Shown here: piece after piece, positions 1 to 12,470 of the stretch | How positions within the stretch are numbered: position 1 is the stretch's first letter | Layout of the letters: each line of letters starts with the position of its first letter | DNA from: Dipteris shenzhenensis | Taxonomy: Eukaryota; Polypodiophyta; Polypodiopsida; Gleicheniales | DNA: 64,000 nt | Reading direction: 5' to 3' (one strand) | Assembly (NCBI GenBank): GCA_047967505.1 | Contig: CM106540.1 | The notes under the pieces: generated by a model | What the model was told of the DNA's origin: nothing | The model's input: only the letters and a program-made list of their open reading frames with translations | Database searches by the model: none | Program-made: the position numbers and the translations under genes

Positions 1-1765
1 CCTATTGGGGCCATTAACCTTTGCCTCATGGACACACAACTTCATTGTACCCCCTTCCCCACTTGGACCTAACCACTCATACCTGGCCTTTCATATCTCT
101 GCTATTCTGCTAGCCATAGGGAGAGCTCCTCCCATGCCTGCTTGTGTCCAGATCCACTTCGACCATTACCTCAACCCAGTATATGTGAGTCACTTTGCCA
201 AAGAGCTTCCGACCCTACTTGGAGATGACAGAGACTAGATCCACTTTGACCATGCCCTCAACCTAGTATATGTGAGTCGCTTTGCCAAATAGCTTCTGAC
301 CCTACTTGGAGATGACATAGACCCTGCCCATGGCTCAAACACCCTTGTCTTAGTGGTATAGGATGCTGCCACTAGATCATTTCCCATTACCCAATCCACA
401 AGGGCCTAAGATGGGAAGATGCTTCAAAACCCTTGGTCCAATGACGAGTGTAGAGAGGCAAGAGCCCACCTCACATAGGAGCAAGACTTGGACCATTTGA
501 CATCATCTAAGGCATAGTGGATCTTTTGACGACTAACACATCATAAGAGGCGGGCTTTTCTCACACATAGATTATCATATCATTTTGAGGAGGACATCTG
601 ACCACACTGAATGGGGGCTTTTATTAGAGGGAAAGCCACCTATTCCCATCAGTGATCTAGATGTGTGGCACACTTATGCATGGTCTCTCTATGATGTCCC
701 AATGCAAGCACCACCTGATATGTCCTCTATGCTAGGTCCACTACCTATCACTTATTCACTACACAAATTGTATGAGCTACACTCTGTTGGCTACACAACC
801 AAAAAGCACTGAATCATCAGGGCCTACAGACTGAGCATTTTGCACATGGGTAGGAGGTATTAGCTCTGTTCTAGCACAAATGTTCAACCATGCTGTATGC
901 CATGGCTTTCCAACTGCTTGGAACATTACCACTATTGTACTAATACACAAAGCACGAGACCTCATAGGTACTAGGAACTACCACGCCCTCATGATTGGCC
1001 ACACATTGGCCAAGATTTATGAATTAGTACTAGAGAAGGAGATCAGTAGTCATACAGAGGCTCAAGAGCAAAGGGCACTAGGACAAGCAGGATTCCAAAG
1101 GTGGTATTCCACTCTAGATGACATCTTCATTTTGAGGGCTATCATTGAGGAGGCAAGGTCCAGATGCCAAAAAGTCTACACTTGCTTTGTAGACTTTCAC
1201 AATGCCTTCGACACTGTCCCGTGATCCTACATGTCCAGGAGCTACCAGGAGACTATAGAAGATGCAGATTCCCAAGACTTTGATTTGGGGTGTGATTAGC
1301 CTAAATGAGTCTGTAAGAGGGAGAGTTTGTGCCCTAAGAGGTTTATCAAATTGGTTTGAGAGCATGATAGGGATGAAGCAGGGTTTCCCCCTCTCATTAA
1401 CTTGCTTTGAACTTTATATTGATGAGATTACATCCTTCATAGACAACCTAAGGGGCGAGGGATCACTACTAGCTAACCTCATGATACAGATACTATAATA
1501 CGCTCATGACATAGTCCTCATATCATCCAATATAGGGGCTATAGAGACATTTAGAGGCCCTAGTGGTGTTTTGCAAAGAGAGGGACTTGACAGCTGACCT
1601 TGGAAAGACCAAGGCTATGATCTTCAACACCTTGCACGTAGTGCTTCACCGACATAGCTTCACTTACCTTTACTATGGGAATCACCTTGCTTATGTGAAG
1701 CCAATAAACAAATATCCTATATCTTCAATTATGGAGCTCACACATTTCATTCTTTCTTCATGTTA
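1..1765 (+). mobile_element. Degenerate LINE (non-LTR retrotransposon) with reverse transcriptase
   Basis: A broken ORF2-type reverse transcriptase reads left to right through several frames. In order: an endonuclease-tail-like stretch at about 5-238 (PPSPLGPNHSYLAF), fingers/palm at 880-1224 ending in motif A FVDFHNAFDTVP, motif B at about 1360-1440 (GMKQGFPLSLTCFELYIDEI), the catalytic box at about 1497-1530 reading YAHDIVLIS, and a thumb-like LTADLGKTKAMIFN near 1585. In the non-LTR family the box is normally F/YADD, so the first catalytic Asp is His here. A TGA directly after motif A and later frame changes split the reading frame, so this is a dead copy. The same family recurs on the other strand at 15.6-16.8 kb. 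The left end lies outside the window; the right end is estimated from where RT similarity stops. Confidence 0.85.
150..323 (+). repeat. 87-bp direct tandem duplication inside the LINE
   Basis: Two adjacent copies begin AGATCCACTT at 150 and 237 and continue through a CTACTTGGAGATGACA segment. They differ at a handful of positions. Confidence 0.8.
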
Positions 1766-2448
1766 ATTCAAGGACCTAGTTCCTCATAATTCATGAGAGG
1801 TTTTTGGGCCCTTGGTGTCAATTCAACCTATTGGACATGTAACTCAATTCCTCTACCATTGCCTTAATGTGAAGTGATTTTAGCACAAAAATACTTAATA
1901 TGGAGTGCTTTTAGTAGAGCTAATAGAATACTTTTCTAAAGTTCCATCTTTCTCCCAAGCGATCCTAAAGCGAGTTACTTGCCCTTGAAAGATGCCTTTT
2001 ATGCTTTTTCCACTCTTAATCTACCCTCCATTTTTTGCCCAAATCTCTCACATTCTCTTTCAAATTCATCGTGGTCTCCTAAGTTTCTATCTTTCAACTA
2101 AAGGTGGCTAATCAAAATCTCTCTCATTCTCTTCCAAATCCTTAGCTTTGATTCATTGCTCACAAATTCTACATTCTTCTTATCAATCTCCCACTATTCA
2201 TCTACCAATTGATGAAACAAATAATGTGTGAGGGCTTCTGCATCCCCTCCTCACCTTACTAGCAACAACAAAGCTACCTCCCATGTGACAACACATCAGC
2301 TATGTAGAAGATTGTGGAATTCATATAATAGAATATCTTGGCATGCCCTCCTCATCCATAGGCTTGCCCTCACTTCGTCTTCCAACCCCTTGCTTCAGCC
2401 TCTCCACTACCTCCATGCCTCCTCCATTCCTTCATCCTTCCCATTATA

Positions 2449-2501
<53 letters not shown>

Positions 2502-3549
2502 CCCCCCAATCCCCTGCCTATATGCATATGTATTCTCTTTACCTCTACAAACCATTGTGGGCTACTGTATCTCAAGTCCTACAGAGTACTACTTATGATT
2601 TCATAGTGGAGAGTCCACATAAGACTAGAAACTATCATAGACTCCCAATGCTAGCATGGAGGGGTCTACCAATATTTTACTCTTCAATTAACAAAGCGAT
2701 CTGAGAGCTTTAAAAATCCCAACCCCATTCGAGCTAAAATCTCTTGGATCAACAGTTCTATAGTAAGTGATCCTTCCAACCCACCCTTTCATGGATCATT
2801 GTAGTAAAATTAGTCCACAGACCCCCCAACGTCACTGTTTGGGGATCTACCAACATTTTTTAGGGCTTACAATGTGCCAAGAAAGCACATGGTAAAGAAC
2901 AAGCAAACAAGTCTATAATATTTCTAAACCCATTGGATAGAGGTTGTTCGATTTTTGGATATTTTTATTTGGCTTGTACAATTGCACAGCCACTTTGTGT
3001 ACTTGGTCTTTCTTTTGCTTTGGTTACTTTTTCACACTTTTTTGCCCATCTCTTTCATGGGTTGCTCATTTCCATTTCCTAATTACAACACTCACCTTTC
3101 TTAGGGCTCGTGGTTTGGAAATTCATCCTTACCCCACAGGTAGCCCTAAATTGTAGTCTCAATGCTCACATGACATCATGCAATACACAAGAATTTTCTT
3201 TGATGATGACATTCAATGATTGGTTGTGTGAATGTAATAACCATGGGATGCCCAAGCCCCTCCTAGGCATGAAATGGATGAGATTCGATGATTGGTTATG
3301 GGCATGTAATAACCTTGGGTTGTTGAAGCCCTCCTAGGCTTGAAATGATTGAGACCATCTTCTTGTGCTCCCTTATCAAAAGCATCTAAATCAAGTCATT
3401 TGCTAGATCCATTGACCATTTTCAAGAATGTCAATAATGATGGGCTTAAGTGGCCTAAGGTTAGTAAGTGCCAATTAGGACCAGTCCTAAGTCCTAAGTG
3501 CTGTCCTAGGTGGACTAGTGCATTTATAGAACATGACCACTAGGCTTAA
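1766..3549. other. Non-coding stretch with (CT)n microsatellite and a tandem duplication
   Basis: No gene is seen. A (CT)n tract occupies about 2451-2502. A 71-bp direct duplication lies at 3212-3282 and 3283-3353; both copies contain GATTGGTT and CTCCTAGGC. Most of the rest is T- and C-rich sequence with only short open frames. Confidence 0.6.
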
Positions 3550-4920
3550 TGGAGGTAGTGGGTGAATCTCGATGCATTTATTATGTCTTTGGATGTTTAC
3601 TAGGGCTCGGTGGGCAAACCAATATGGTGACACCCATCTCACCACTTACAATGAGCTACATGATGCTTTCTTTGCTTAGTATAGGGAGGAGAAGACTAGA
3701 ATCTATGTCCTCACAAAGATTGGTAGCATGGACTAGAAAAACTTGATGGTGGAAGAATACAGAGAGAAGTCCACTCTCTTTTTCAATGGTCCCTGCAAGC
3801 CAATTGTCCCACACGAGAAGTGTTAATTTGCTCACGATTTTTAAAAACAATGAAGAATTCCTAGCTTTTATAGATATTACCACTGTTACATCGGGAAATG
3901 TGGTGTTGAGGGCCGAGCAAATGTTGGTCCACAAGAGTAAACACTCTCCTCTTTTACATGGGAAGGTGTGAAATGTGACAATGTTAACCAAGGCGGTTAA
4001 TAGGGACAGGGACCTGACTGAGTGTTAGGCAATGTATTTCTCCTTCCCCATTGGCTCTCATTTCAAAATTTACTATGAGGGTTACAATGTAAGATCGCAA
4101 TGTCTTATTAGGTTTGGAGGTATCTCCTCATTTTTTGATTAGAAGAAAATAGCATTATATCATGTATGTGATGAATTTACCGAGAACCTTGTGTAGCATC
4201 ACTATGAAGTATATCAAGAGGGGCCACCAAATTACAAAATTGGGCTATTTCTTGCAAAGACTTTTGCCTTGGATAGCTATAAGTTAGTGCAAAGGGTTGA
4301 GGACATGCAACCTTTCACCATTGCATGGGCTCAATTTATAGAGATTGCAATGGACCATGCTAAGACCTAGAAGGGCATCTAGGTCCAAAGCGCAAGATTT
4401 GGAAAGACAATATGAGATCTTTTCACGGTCTATTCACTTCACCTTCCCATGTGAAACGTCTAGTTTCCACAACACTAGTGAAAAATATGCCTTACCTGAG
4501 CCCAAAATTCCAAGAAAATTAGGGAGATGGCATTGCTGAGATGACGAGTGCAACTGAGGTTAGGTTGGGATATTTGAAGTCTCACTTGATGACGAATGCC
4601 AAGTTCTTAAAAAAATTATCTAAGACTTGGATAGAGTAGAGGGCAAGTACATAGAAACGAATAGGATGGAGGATGAATTGTGTATTATTGGAGAGGATGC
4701 TGAGCAAGAGTTGTTGCTACAATTTTTCCAAAGATTGCATCCCAAAGATGTATGGGAATTGCTAAAAAGGGATGGATTTTGTGTGCCACACTTCATGCAA
4801 TCCCATTTCAAGAACTTCAAATCATGGGAAACCCCATGTACTGGTTTTGGACACACAATAGACTCCCACATGATGGTCACACCACTGTATGTGTGCTTAT
4901 GGGACCCACATCTACTTGAT
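3550..4920 (+). mobile_element. Possible heavily decayed retroelement gag remnant
   Basis: One plus-strand frame, broken by many stops, reads TYNELHDAFFA, then YREEKTRIYVLTKI, then EEYREKSTLFFNG near 3640-3790, which resembles a plant LTR-element gag coding region. Later pieces include a minus/plus open stretch at 4620-4923 with no family I recognise. This call rests on sequence texture only; the stretch could be an unrelated relic. Confidence 0.3.
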
Positions 4921-4935
4921 TGATCTTAACTAAAA

Positions 4936-5620
4936 ACTATGAGCACTTCTAAGAGCTAAGTACTAAGTGCTACGGTGCTAATTGCCATGTGCTAAGTGCT
5001 ACTCTTGCTAAGTGCTAGGTGCTAAGAACTAAGTTGCTAGCAGTGCTAAGTGCTAATTGCTAAGCGCTAAGTGCTAGCCTCGTGCTAGCATTGCTAAGTG
5101 CTAAGTCCTAAGCACTAAGTTGCTAGCAGTGCTAAGTGCTATGTGCTAACTGTTGATTCCCTCGAATTCCTAAGTGCTAGAATTTCCTAGTGCTAAGTGT
5201 GGACATTGATAGGTGCCAAGTCCTAGCATTTCTAATCTCTAAGTGCTAAGTGCTAATAAGCATAAGCATTGCCTAGTACTAAGTGCTAAGCACTAAGTAC
5301 TAGCATTGCTAAGTGCTAAGCGTTGAGTGGCTAGCAATGCTAACTACTATGTTCTAAGTTGCTATAGGTGCTATGTGCTATATGGTAACAATTGTTGCTA
5401 TAAGTGTTATGTGCTAAGTGATAGTAAAACACTTCTATACTATCGACTGTGCACTATCCATAGTAGTGCTAAGTGATAGTGTAGCAGTTCTAACAACTAT
5501 GTGCCATACATTGTAGTGGTAAACTATGATAGTATAGCACTACTATAACTACTACCTCCTATTATGCATAGTAGTTCTAAGTGATAGTATAGCATTGCTA
5601 TATGGTAATTTCTATGCAAT
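4936..5620 (+). repeat. Degenerate GTGCTAA-type minisatellite
   Basis: The stretch consists largely of variants of GTGCTAA / GTGCTAG, often read as CTAAGTGCTAAGTGCTAG, in irregular head-to-tail order. It is dense to about 5340, then decays into GTGATAGTA / GTAGTGCTA variants. No coding frame persists. Confidence 0.85.
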
Positions 5621-8600
5621 CCATTTCTATTTCATTGTCCCTTGACATCACCCAATACTCTACAGTTCTATTTCCATTTCAGTTAGAATGTCTATCTCCT
5701 CATCTTCCTCTCGATGCAAATCTTGTTGAACATCATTCCGCATGAGAGTTAGGATCAAAATCATCAAAATATTGAAATACAACACTTGAAATGGAATATA
5801 TACCACATTCCTATTGCAAATAATAGTTAAAGAGGTTTAAAATTTTACACCATTGTCATAAAATTCTATCCTCAAGCCTATTTTACATGTTACTAGCAGG
5901 TAGATAGAAAGATCTAGAGGCTAATACTACTTGCGACTCATACAAAAGATGAGTGATATGTTGAATGCACTGCATCTTGCCTATTTGAAACTTGCATACA
6001 TCCTTTTTGTTATGTGAAACTCAAGTTTGGTCAGTCCAAAATGCAACAACAATATCTTGCAACTCCTTGCTAAGCACATCGTTTTGTTGCTACCATGACT
6101 GCAAAGGCAAATTGTTTTCTTCCAACAAATGATATCTAGATGCATATAAATTTCTCTTATGGAAATCCAGTAACCTTGAAGTTGTAGAGCATGAATTTCA
6201 TCTACACTTCCTGCATTCATCAACATCATCAAGCTAATCCTTTTAAAAAATAGTTGCTTTGAATATTTTGGAACCTTGACCACTTGTTGTGAAGTATGGC
6301 GACTAGAAATGAGTGTTGACTAGGTTTAAGTATCCTTCTCAGGATTGTTGACTAGTTTGGGACACACAAATGCAGCCTCCTAGTCTGCAAGGATGATGTA
6401 TATTAAACCTACTTTTATCTCTCGTGGATCAATTTGAACCACACTTAGCCCATAGTCATTAAAATCCCATGTGTACCCGTAAATTTTCTTTTATAGAGGG
6501 ACCTACACTTGTGATATCTTCTAAGATGCCTTGCGAGCTCGATTGGCTAACATGATGACTTGATATAAATTAGATCTAGAAAGAAAAAAATATTGGGCAC
6601 CAATATTGGGTGTTTGCAACCATTTTTGGGCACTCATTGGGGCGTCTACAACCATTTTTAGGTCCAAACATTTAGGGCTTGAAGATAGTAGTGGGGGTTC
6701 AAAAATGGTTGCAAAGTCTCAACATTAGGATGCTAGCATTCAATTTCCAAGCACAATTATTATAGGGTCAATGCACGATTGGGTGTAGGAAAATGCAGAG
6801 CTCAAGACATGTCACTACATGAGCAGCTTTGCCCTCCTTAACATAGTCTCTATGGTGCATCTTTGTGCAGACTATCCACAGTTTGTCCTGTCATCTACCC
6901 GCAAGCCGCCATGCTGGACAAGATAAAGCTTGTGAAGACTCGAGACTAGTATTCCCTTGAATGGATTGATGATGCTACCTCAACTTCTCCCACCAAATGT
7001 GAGACCACATCTCGTGTTCTTTGCTCTGATGTATCTACAACTACTTCCTGCTACTACTCTATAAGGAGTCTTCTTTCTTCCCATTGTTTCTCCCTTCGCA
7101 AACATTGCAAAACTGTCTTTCGTTGCCATTTTGATACCGTTCCATTTCTTTCCTCGCCCTGCAATCTGTTCCTTGTGCCTTGACCAAGCTTTTTAACTTT
7201 CCAATGCCGTAGCCTCTGTCTGGGTCTCTTACAAGCCATGATGAGCTACATCCTGCTATTGATGCCATGGAGACGATTAGTGAACCGGCACCAGAACAAA
7301 GATCAGCTAGCTTGTGAGGTAAGCAAAGAATAGAAGAAAACTTACCCAAGTAAAGAAGATAATGCCGAGTGGAGTTGCCACCCTGCCTGGTTGCCAACGA
7401 CTATATTATGGGGAGTGGTTCTTGCACAGGGCAGGTTGCATGGTGGTACGAGCAAAATGTACTTTGTAGCGTGACAGGAGGTTAATGTTCACATATTTGT
7501 AGGGTGGGAGGTGAAAATTTTTTAAATTGCACGGGAATAGCAAAATTTTTAGCCTCCATGATTTCCCTCCTCTAGCGATACATGTCAACAAAATTCGATA
7601 TACCGGTTGCCCTCAAGCAAGTGTGATGTGGCCCAAATTGCTTCAAAATACGAAAAGGCCAAAGGGCACACTATCAGATTTGTTGCTCCATATTATGAAA
7701 TGGAATGAACTTTAACACCCTTATGAGCCATATAGCAAGGAAGTGCATGGAAAAAGAACCAGTACAAAATTGTAAATAGTGTTGGATTTATTAAAAGATC
7801 TTTGCACATGCACAAATTGAACATTTTCAAATTCTTGAATCTAGATACCAATATCACCAATTATCAATGTTTTAAGACCACCATGCACTAGTCCCTCTAG
7901 TTTTCCCAATCCACCAAAATTTCTAGACTTTCCAAGGAATAAATTAGTTTCGTCCACCAATTATGTAGCATGTCTACATGGATTCTATAAATGGAGAGAA
8001 GCTTCTTTTAATTGTGTTGTTGCATAAGTAACCTTTGTGGTCACGGTTCAAAAGCTGTAATCAGTATGTTTAGATAAAAAAATTTTCCTCTTTATCTTAC
8101 TTTATGTTCTTCTTGCCTCCTGGTAGGCAGGTGTGCACTGGCCTCACATTCTAGCTTGTGTATTTTTCTTAGGAACCACACGCTTGGCACATGATGATGA
8201 TAGTTGATGCTTAAGGAGTAGCCAGTACAACCTGTCTACGTGAGATCTATTGAGATTATTGATGAACCAAGAGGTGAGTTTGTGGACAATTGTGATCACA
8301 AACTACTTAAAAACCAGCCGACCCCGTAATTGAGAGTATAGATAGCTATCTCAATCATCTTCATGCCATTCATAAAAAAACTCAAACACACCTATGGTGT
8401 CAAAAAGTTTGCCAACTACTATTAGAACATAATGTGGTAGCAATCAATAGATGAACATTGGTAAAGACAACGTATTGCCCACAAGTCCATGCTTTTTTGC
8501 TGTCTACAGTCATTTCATCTCAACCGTTATTGCAAGGATCATGGAAAAGATGAAAACAACATATAGCAGGGGTGAGAAGAGAAGGGTCCCTAGGCAGAAT

Positions 8601-9755
8601 GCCATGCCATTCACACTCCTCGATTTGCAGGTAAAGGCACAAGAAAGGTCTTAACGCTTATGTTATATTAAGGTACAAATAAAGGAATAAAGGATGCTGC
8701 ATTATTTGACACCTTCTTGCATGTGAAAAGCTATCACCTACAAAGGTGTGTTTCTTTGGGTCCTTACCTCTTGTAGCCATTGTGTTGAAAGATCTCCATT
8801 TGTTGATTTTTGGTTGTGCTATAGAGCTACGAACTTAAGTCATTTGCAGTTTAAGGATCAGTTAAATGCAATAGCTTTCGAATTTTTGTTTGATATACTT
8901 GCAGCACCTATAACCTAGGAGCCCAAGAAAGCTTTGTCGATCAAAGATGTAGAAGTGACACCTCCTCAACTAAGGGGATAACACCTCTCTATGTCATACT
9001 GATGCTTACGCATCAGATGGTTAGAAGACCGTTCAGATTTTCATCTTATGTATCTTTAAGGTTATCTTTAAGTACAAAATGAAGGCAACATAGAGAAATA
9101 TTTTCAAAACTAGTTGGTGGTGTAGGTGTATGGAGTCTTAGTCCTGTACCTTAATGCGGTAGGATCCAAAAGGTGAGTTTCCCTGTATTCTTGGTCGTGA
9201 AGCGGTAGGGTATGTTGAGCAATAGTTTAGTTGGATTTCGTTTTCCTTTCAAGAGTGTCCTACACAACATCTTGGTAATTTGTTGCACCTTGGTACAGAA
9301 GGCAAGGACATGAGGCAAAAAGAATCAATACTTACAGTAGAGGAAACAAGAATCTAGCTAAGAAGAAAGCAATGCTGATTACAGATTGTACCTAATAGAA
9401 GGACAGGAGGCGTGTTGAGGCGAGTAGGTGGAATGGATACATGCCATCACTGCTGCTTTTTGTGAGAGAAACAACTCAAAGGTCTTGCCAAGCGCAAGTT
9501 CAAAAATTTGTTGTTTGATCTCATACTTGCTTTTTGTTTGTAGAGAGCTCTATATTAGTTTATGATATTTTTGTCTTTCTACTAATATAGTGCTAAGTTG
9601 ATGCAACAAATAAAAGTGAAAAATCCACATGATTCACACTGTAGATCTATCAATATGAAATCAAAGTTCATGATTGTGACACATGGCTTGATGAACTTAA
9701 GAACATAAAACTTCCATTTAGGCCGCCTACTGTAGAGAATTTACATAGGGAAACT
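5621..9755. other. Intergenic, unclassified
   Basis: No gene can be supported. There is a perfect 16-bp inverted repeat (TTTGCAACCATTTTTG at 6613-6628, its complement at 6700-6715). A minus-strand open stretch at 7054-7397 carries a leader-like GGTGGCAACTCCACT and could be the start of a degraded gypsy element, but I see no diagnostic domain. Confidence 0.4.
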
Positions 9756-9762
9756 CCACAAT

Positions 9763-9885
9763 GGCATGTTGGTTGCAGTGAAAAGAATAAACTATCAATA
9801 ATGAGATTCAAGTTCTATTAGCACTAAAGCATCCAAATTTTTTGCACCTGCTAGCTGCCATCTTTGACGAGAACAGTGAAAAGCT
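9763..9885 (+). pseudogene. Protein-kinase N-lobe relic (receptor-like kinase type)
   Basis: One frame reads GMLVAVKRINYQ at 9763-9798, like the beta-3 strand with the ATP-anchoring Lys. After a 1-nt shift the next frame reads NEIQVLLALKHPNFLHLLAA from 9800, like the alpha-C helix with its Glu followed by the H-P-N turn of plant receptor-like kinases. About ten residues usually found between the two are absent, and no glycine loop, HRD or DFG motif is visible nearby. It is therefore a fragment of a kinase gene, or captured by a transposon. The match is short. Confidence 0.4.
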
Positions 9886-10583
9886 TAGCTATGCCTTTCC
9901 AATTAGATTCCACGATTGTGACAAGTGCTCAAGGACAGTGTGCCATAATAAGAAAATCCAAATATCAATGGAGATTGAAAAGCTCATTAGTTTAGCTGTG
10001 TTTTTTGATATTAATAAAAGTTTGAATCTGTTTGCACGGAGCTCAACGCTTGCTTTTCTAGTTCTACCGCTTTTCCATGGGAAAAGGCTTTTTAGATGCA
10101 GTTGATTGGATTAATATAATATATTCACACTTGCCTTCCATCGCCAAAAATATCGAAAACTCTTCCTCCTCCGCCTTACGAATTCCACACTATCATCATT
10201 GCAATCTAGTGTCTTGTCCACAAGGTGCCCAAAGTACACGAGAATATGGTGTGTTTGGGGCCGATGGCGGTCTATGTTCGTCGCATGCTTTACCCAAGCT
10301 TTCGAATCAGCCTTGGATGTTGATTCCACTTCTTCTCTCCTATTGAGCGGTTTCTCCTCTATTGTAAGAGCACATCGCCTACACCATGTCTGATGTTACT
10401 TTCAAGTATAGAAATATAATATTAAAACACTCATAATTATCCAAATGTAAAAGAAATACGAAGTGACATAGTCCAAAGGACATGATCCTTCGTGAACAAA
10501 CTATGTAACACATTCATTCACTAATATGACGTATTCGAGATTTACTCTCTATACGTACACCTTTGTATATTCTGGTTTCTATA

Positions 10584-10595
10584 TGGTATCAAATC
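10584..10595 (+). other. Primer-binding-site-like sequence
   Basis: TGGTATCAAATC differs at two positions from TGGTATCAGAGC, the usual plant primer site complementary to initiator Met-tRNA. It lies 20 bp before the gag reading frame. Confidence 0.5.
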
Positions 10596-10614
10596 CATTC
10601 GAGGAGCAAACCCA

Positions 10615-11190
10615 TTGCCAAGCGCAAACTCCCAAACCTGCCACGAGCAGCAGCCATCAAAATCAATAGCAAATATAGCTTCTAGAACCTACAAGGTCGA
10701 CAAGCTATCAGACAAGAACTACCAACCATGGAAAATGACCATGCAGCTAATGCTGCAGAAACAAGACTTGCTTAAAATCATCAATGGAATGACTCCCAAA
10801 CCTGACGATACTGTACCAGCAAATGTAGCGGCAGTGGTGGCTAACTGGCTTTCGCAAGACCTGAGCACCAGACTCAAACTCTTCCTGCACATGGAAGACT
10901 CGCAGAAACAAGCGGTGAGAACATTAACCACCGCCCATCAAATCTGGCTACAACTAAAATAGACATACAAACAAACAGACGTTTCTTCACAGGTATCTCA
11001 GCTAGAGAAACTAATGAAAGTTACGATGCTGGAGAGCGTCCCTAGACGATCTCTCTCTATCTGGTCTTACCTTAGATCCTCAAGTCCAGGTTGTCTGCCT
11101 TCTCGCCGCTCTCCCCACAACCTGGCAAGTCTTTATTACACAACTAAAACATCACAAGCAAACCTTTCCGTCCCACTGTTGATCCCTGCG
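10615..11190 (+). pseudogene. Copia gag (UBN2-type), frameshifted
   Basis: Starting at 10615, the frame reads YKVDKLSDKNYQPWKMTM, then WLSQDLSTRLKLFL and AVRTLTTAHQIWLQLK. This is the usual order of plant copia gag (DUF4219/UBN2), whose product forms the particle shell. A TAG at about 10960 interrupts it. After another frame change the C-terminal part continues as LLAALPTTWQVFITQLK near 11095-11150. No zinc knuckle is present, so the 3' part of gag was lost with the internal deletion. Confidence 0.75.
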
Positions 11191-11396
11191 ATTCTGCAGG
11201 AGGCTACGATGCATACATCAATGGCCTCATCTTCGTCAAGCCTACCCACAATTGCAATGTACGCTAATCCTCGTACTCGCAATTTCTCACAGAACAAATC
11301 CCGTGACAATCAACCACGGAATCGCTCAGGCCAAAATCCCAATCGATCCTATGTCTTAGTAATCACCCAGGCCAAAATCCCAACCTTGATGCACTA

Positions 11397-11745
11397 TTGG
11401 CTGAAGCAAACGTCTCCTACGAGTATGCTTTCCCCGCCATAACTGCACCATCTCTCCAACCCGCTCCTAAGGATCCCGTCTCGGTTCCACGTGCTCTTGA
11501 TGGTCATGAGTCCTCCCACTGGTGGGCTACTATGCAATCGAAACTTGATTCCCTCGTAGCCAATCATACTTGGTCCCTCATCCCTTTACCCTCAAACAGA
11601 AAAACCATAAGCTGCAAATGGATTCTTCGTCGCAAGCTTCACCCCAATGGAACCATTGCACGCTACAAAGCTGGCCTAGTAGCGCGTGGTTTCAGCCAAA
11701 TTGAAGGATTAGACTACCATGAGACCTTTTCTCCGACGTTCGAAG
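11397..11745 (+). pseudogene. Copia reverse transcriptase, N-terminal fragment (RVT_2)
   Basis: The frame reads WWATMQSKLDSLVANHTWSL, then CKWILRRKLHPNG and YKAGLVARGFSQ, ending in GLDYHETFSPTF. This is the conserved opening of copia RT (usual pattern W..AM..E...L..N.TW.L; YKARLVA.GF.Q; DY.ETFSPV). The palm with the catalytic Asp residues is missing; similarity ends at the Pro of TFSP and unrelated residues follow until TAG at about 11760. Confidence 0.85.
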
Positions 11746-11759
11746 ACCAGTTCGAAGAG

Positions 11760-12440
11760 TAGTTTATAAGAGTTCAACGTGAAGATCATAATGCTAATCA
11801 TGAAGTGATTCCAACTAGTTTAGTTTCAGTAGATGATCGTACTGGATCTACTACAGTAGATAAATAATTGAGTTCAAGTCTCAATAATTTATGTGGGACA
11901 AAAATGATTATTCCACCGGGTGTGCCACTGTGGGCGGATACAGCCCAAACACACTTATAAACTCTTTATCTTCAGTAATAATATAGGATATATAAAAGAC
12001 CTTAATAGGAGGTAGTTGTGCAACCGCTGATGAGGAGAGTAGGCAAGTTAGTAAGAAACTGCCATATGTAGCAAGATATATGTTTGGCTCATATGTGTGT
12101 GGTGAAGGATTTCGAATGCGGATATGCTACTTTTTATCGAACTATGTTTTGTCCAGTTCTATGTCTATTTTCTATATGTCGTAGTGACACAAAAATTTCT
12201 AATACAAGGAATATGCAATTGCTTAACTTGATCGGATATCTGTGTTATAATGAATTCTGAGTTGATATATCCTCTTTTGAAAGTTTTGACTGTATTCTCG
12301 ATGATGCTATATTTCTACTAACAAGTAGATTTTTGGATTTAATCTCTACCCGTTACAAGGATGGTTATATTTCTTATGTCATCCCTAGCACTAAATTTTA
12401 ATGAAATAACCTTTTTCTCTTCTTCAGGTGGGGGGAAGAA
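11760..12440. other. Unclassified AT-rich stretch between copia and gag relics
   Basis: No gene is seen. A short plus frame runs on from the RT fragment to a stop near 11866. The remainder may be LTR or untranslated sequence of one of the flanking elements. Confidence 0.4.
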
Positions 12441-12470
12441 TTGGGAAGATTCTATGAAACTCTCCCACAT

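Larger units (their letters stand above)
10385..11756 (+). mobile_element. Internally deleted Ty1/copia retrotransposon
   Basis: The order is an LTR-like AT-rich end, a primer-binding-site-like sequence at 10584, copia gag, then directly the N-terminal part of a copia reverse transcriptase. Protease and integrase, which lie between gag and RT in copia elements, are missing. RT stops after its first motifs at about 11745. The left LTR boundary and any right LTR could not be fixed. Confidence 0.75.
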
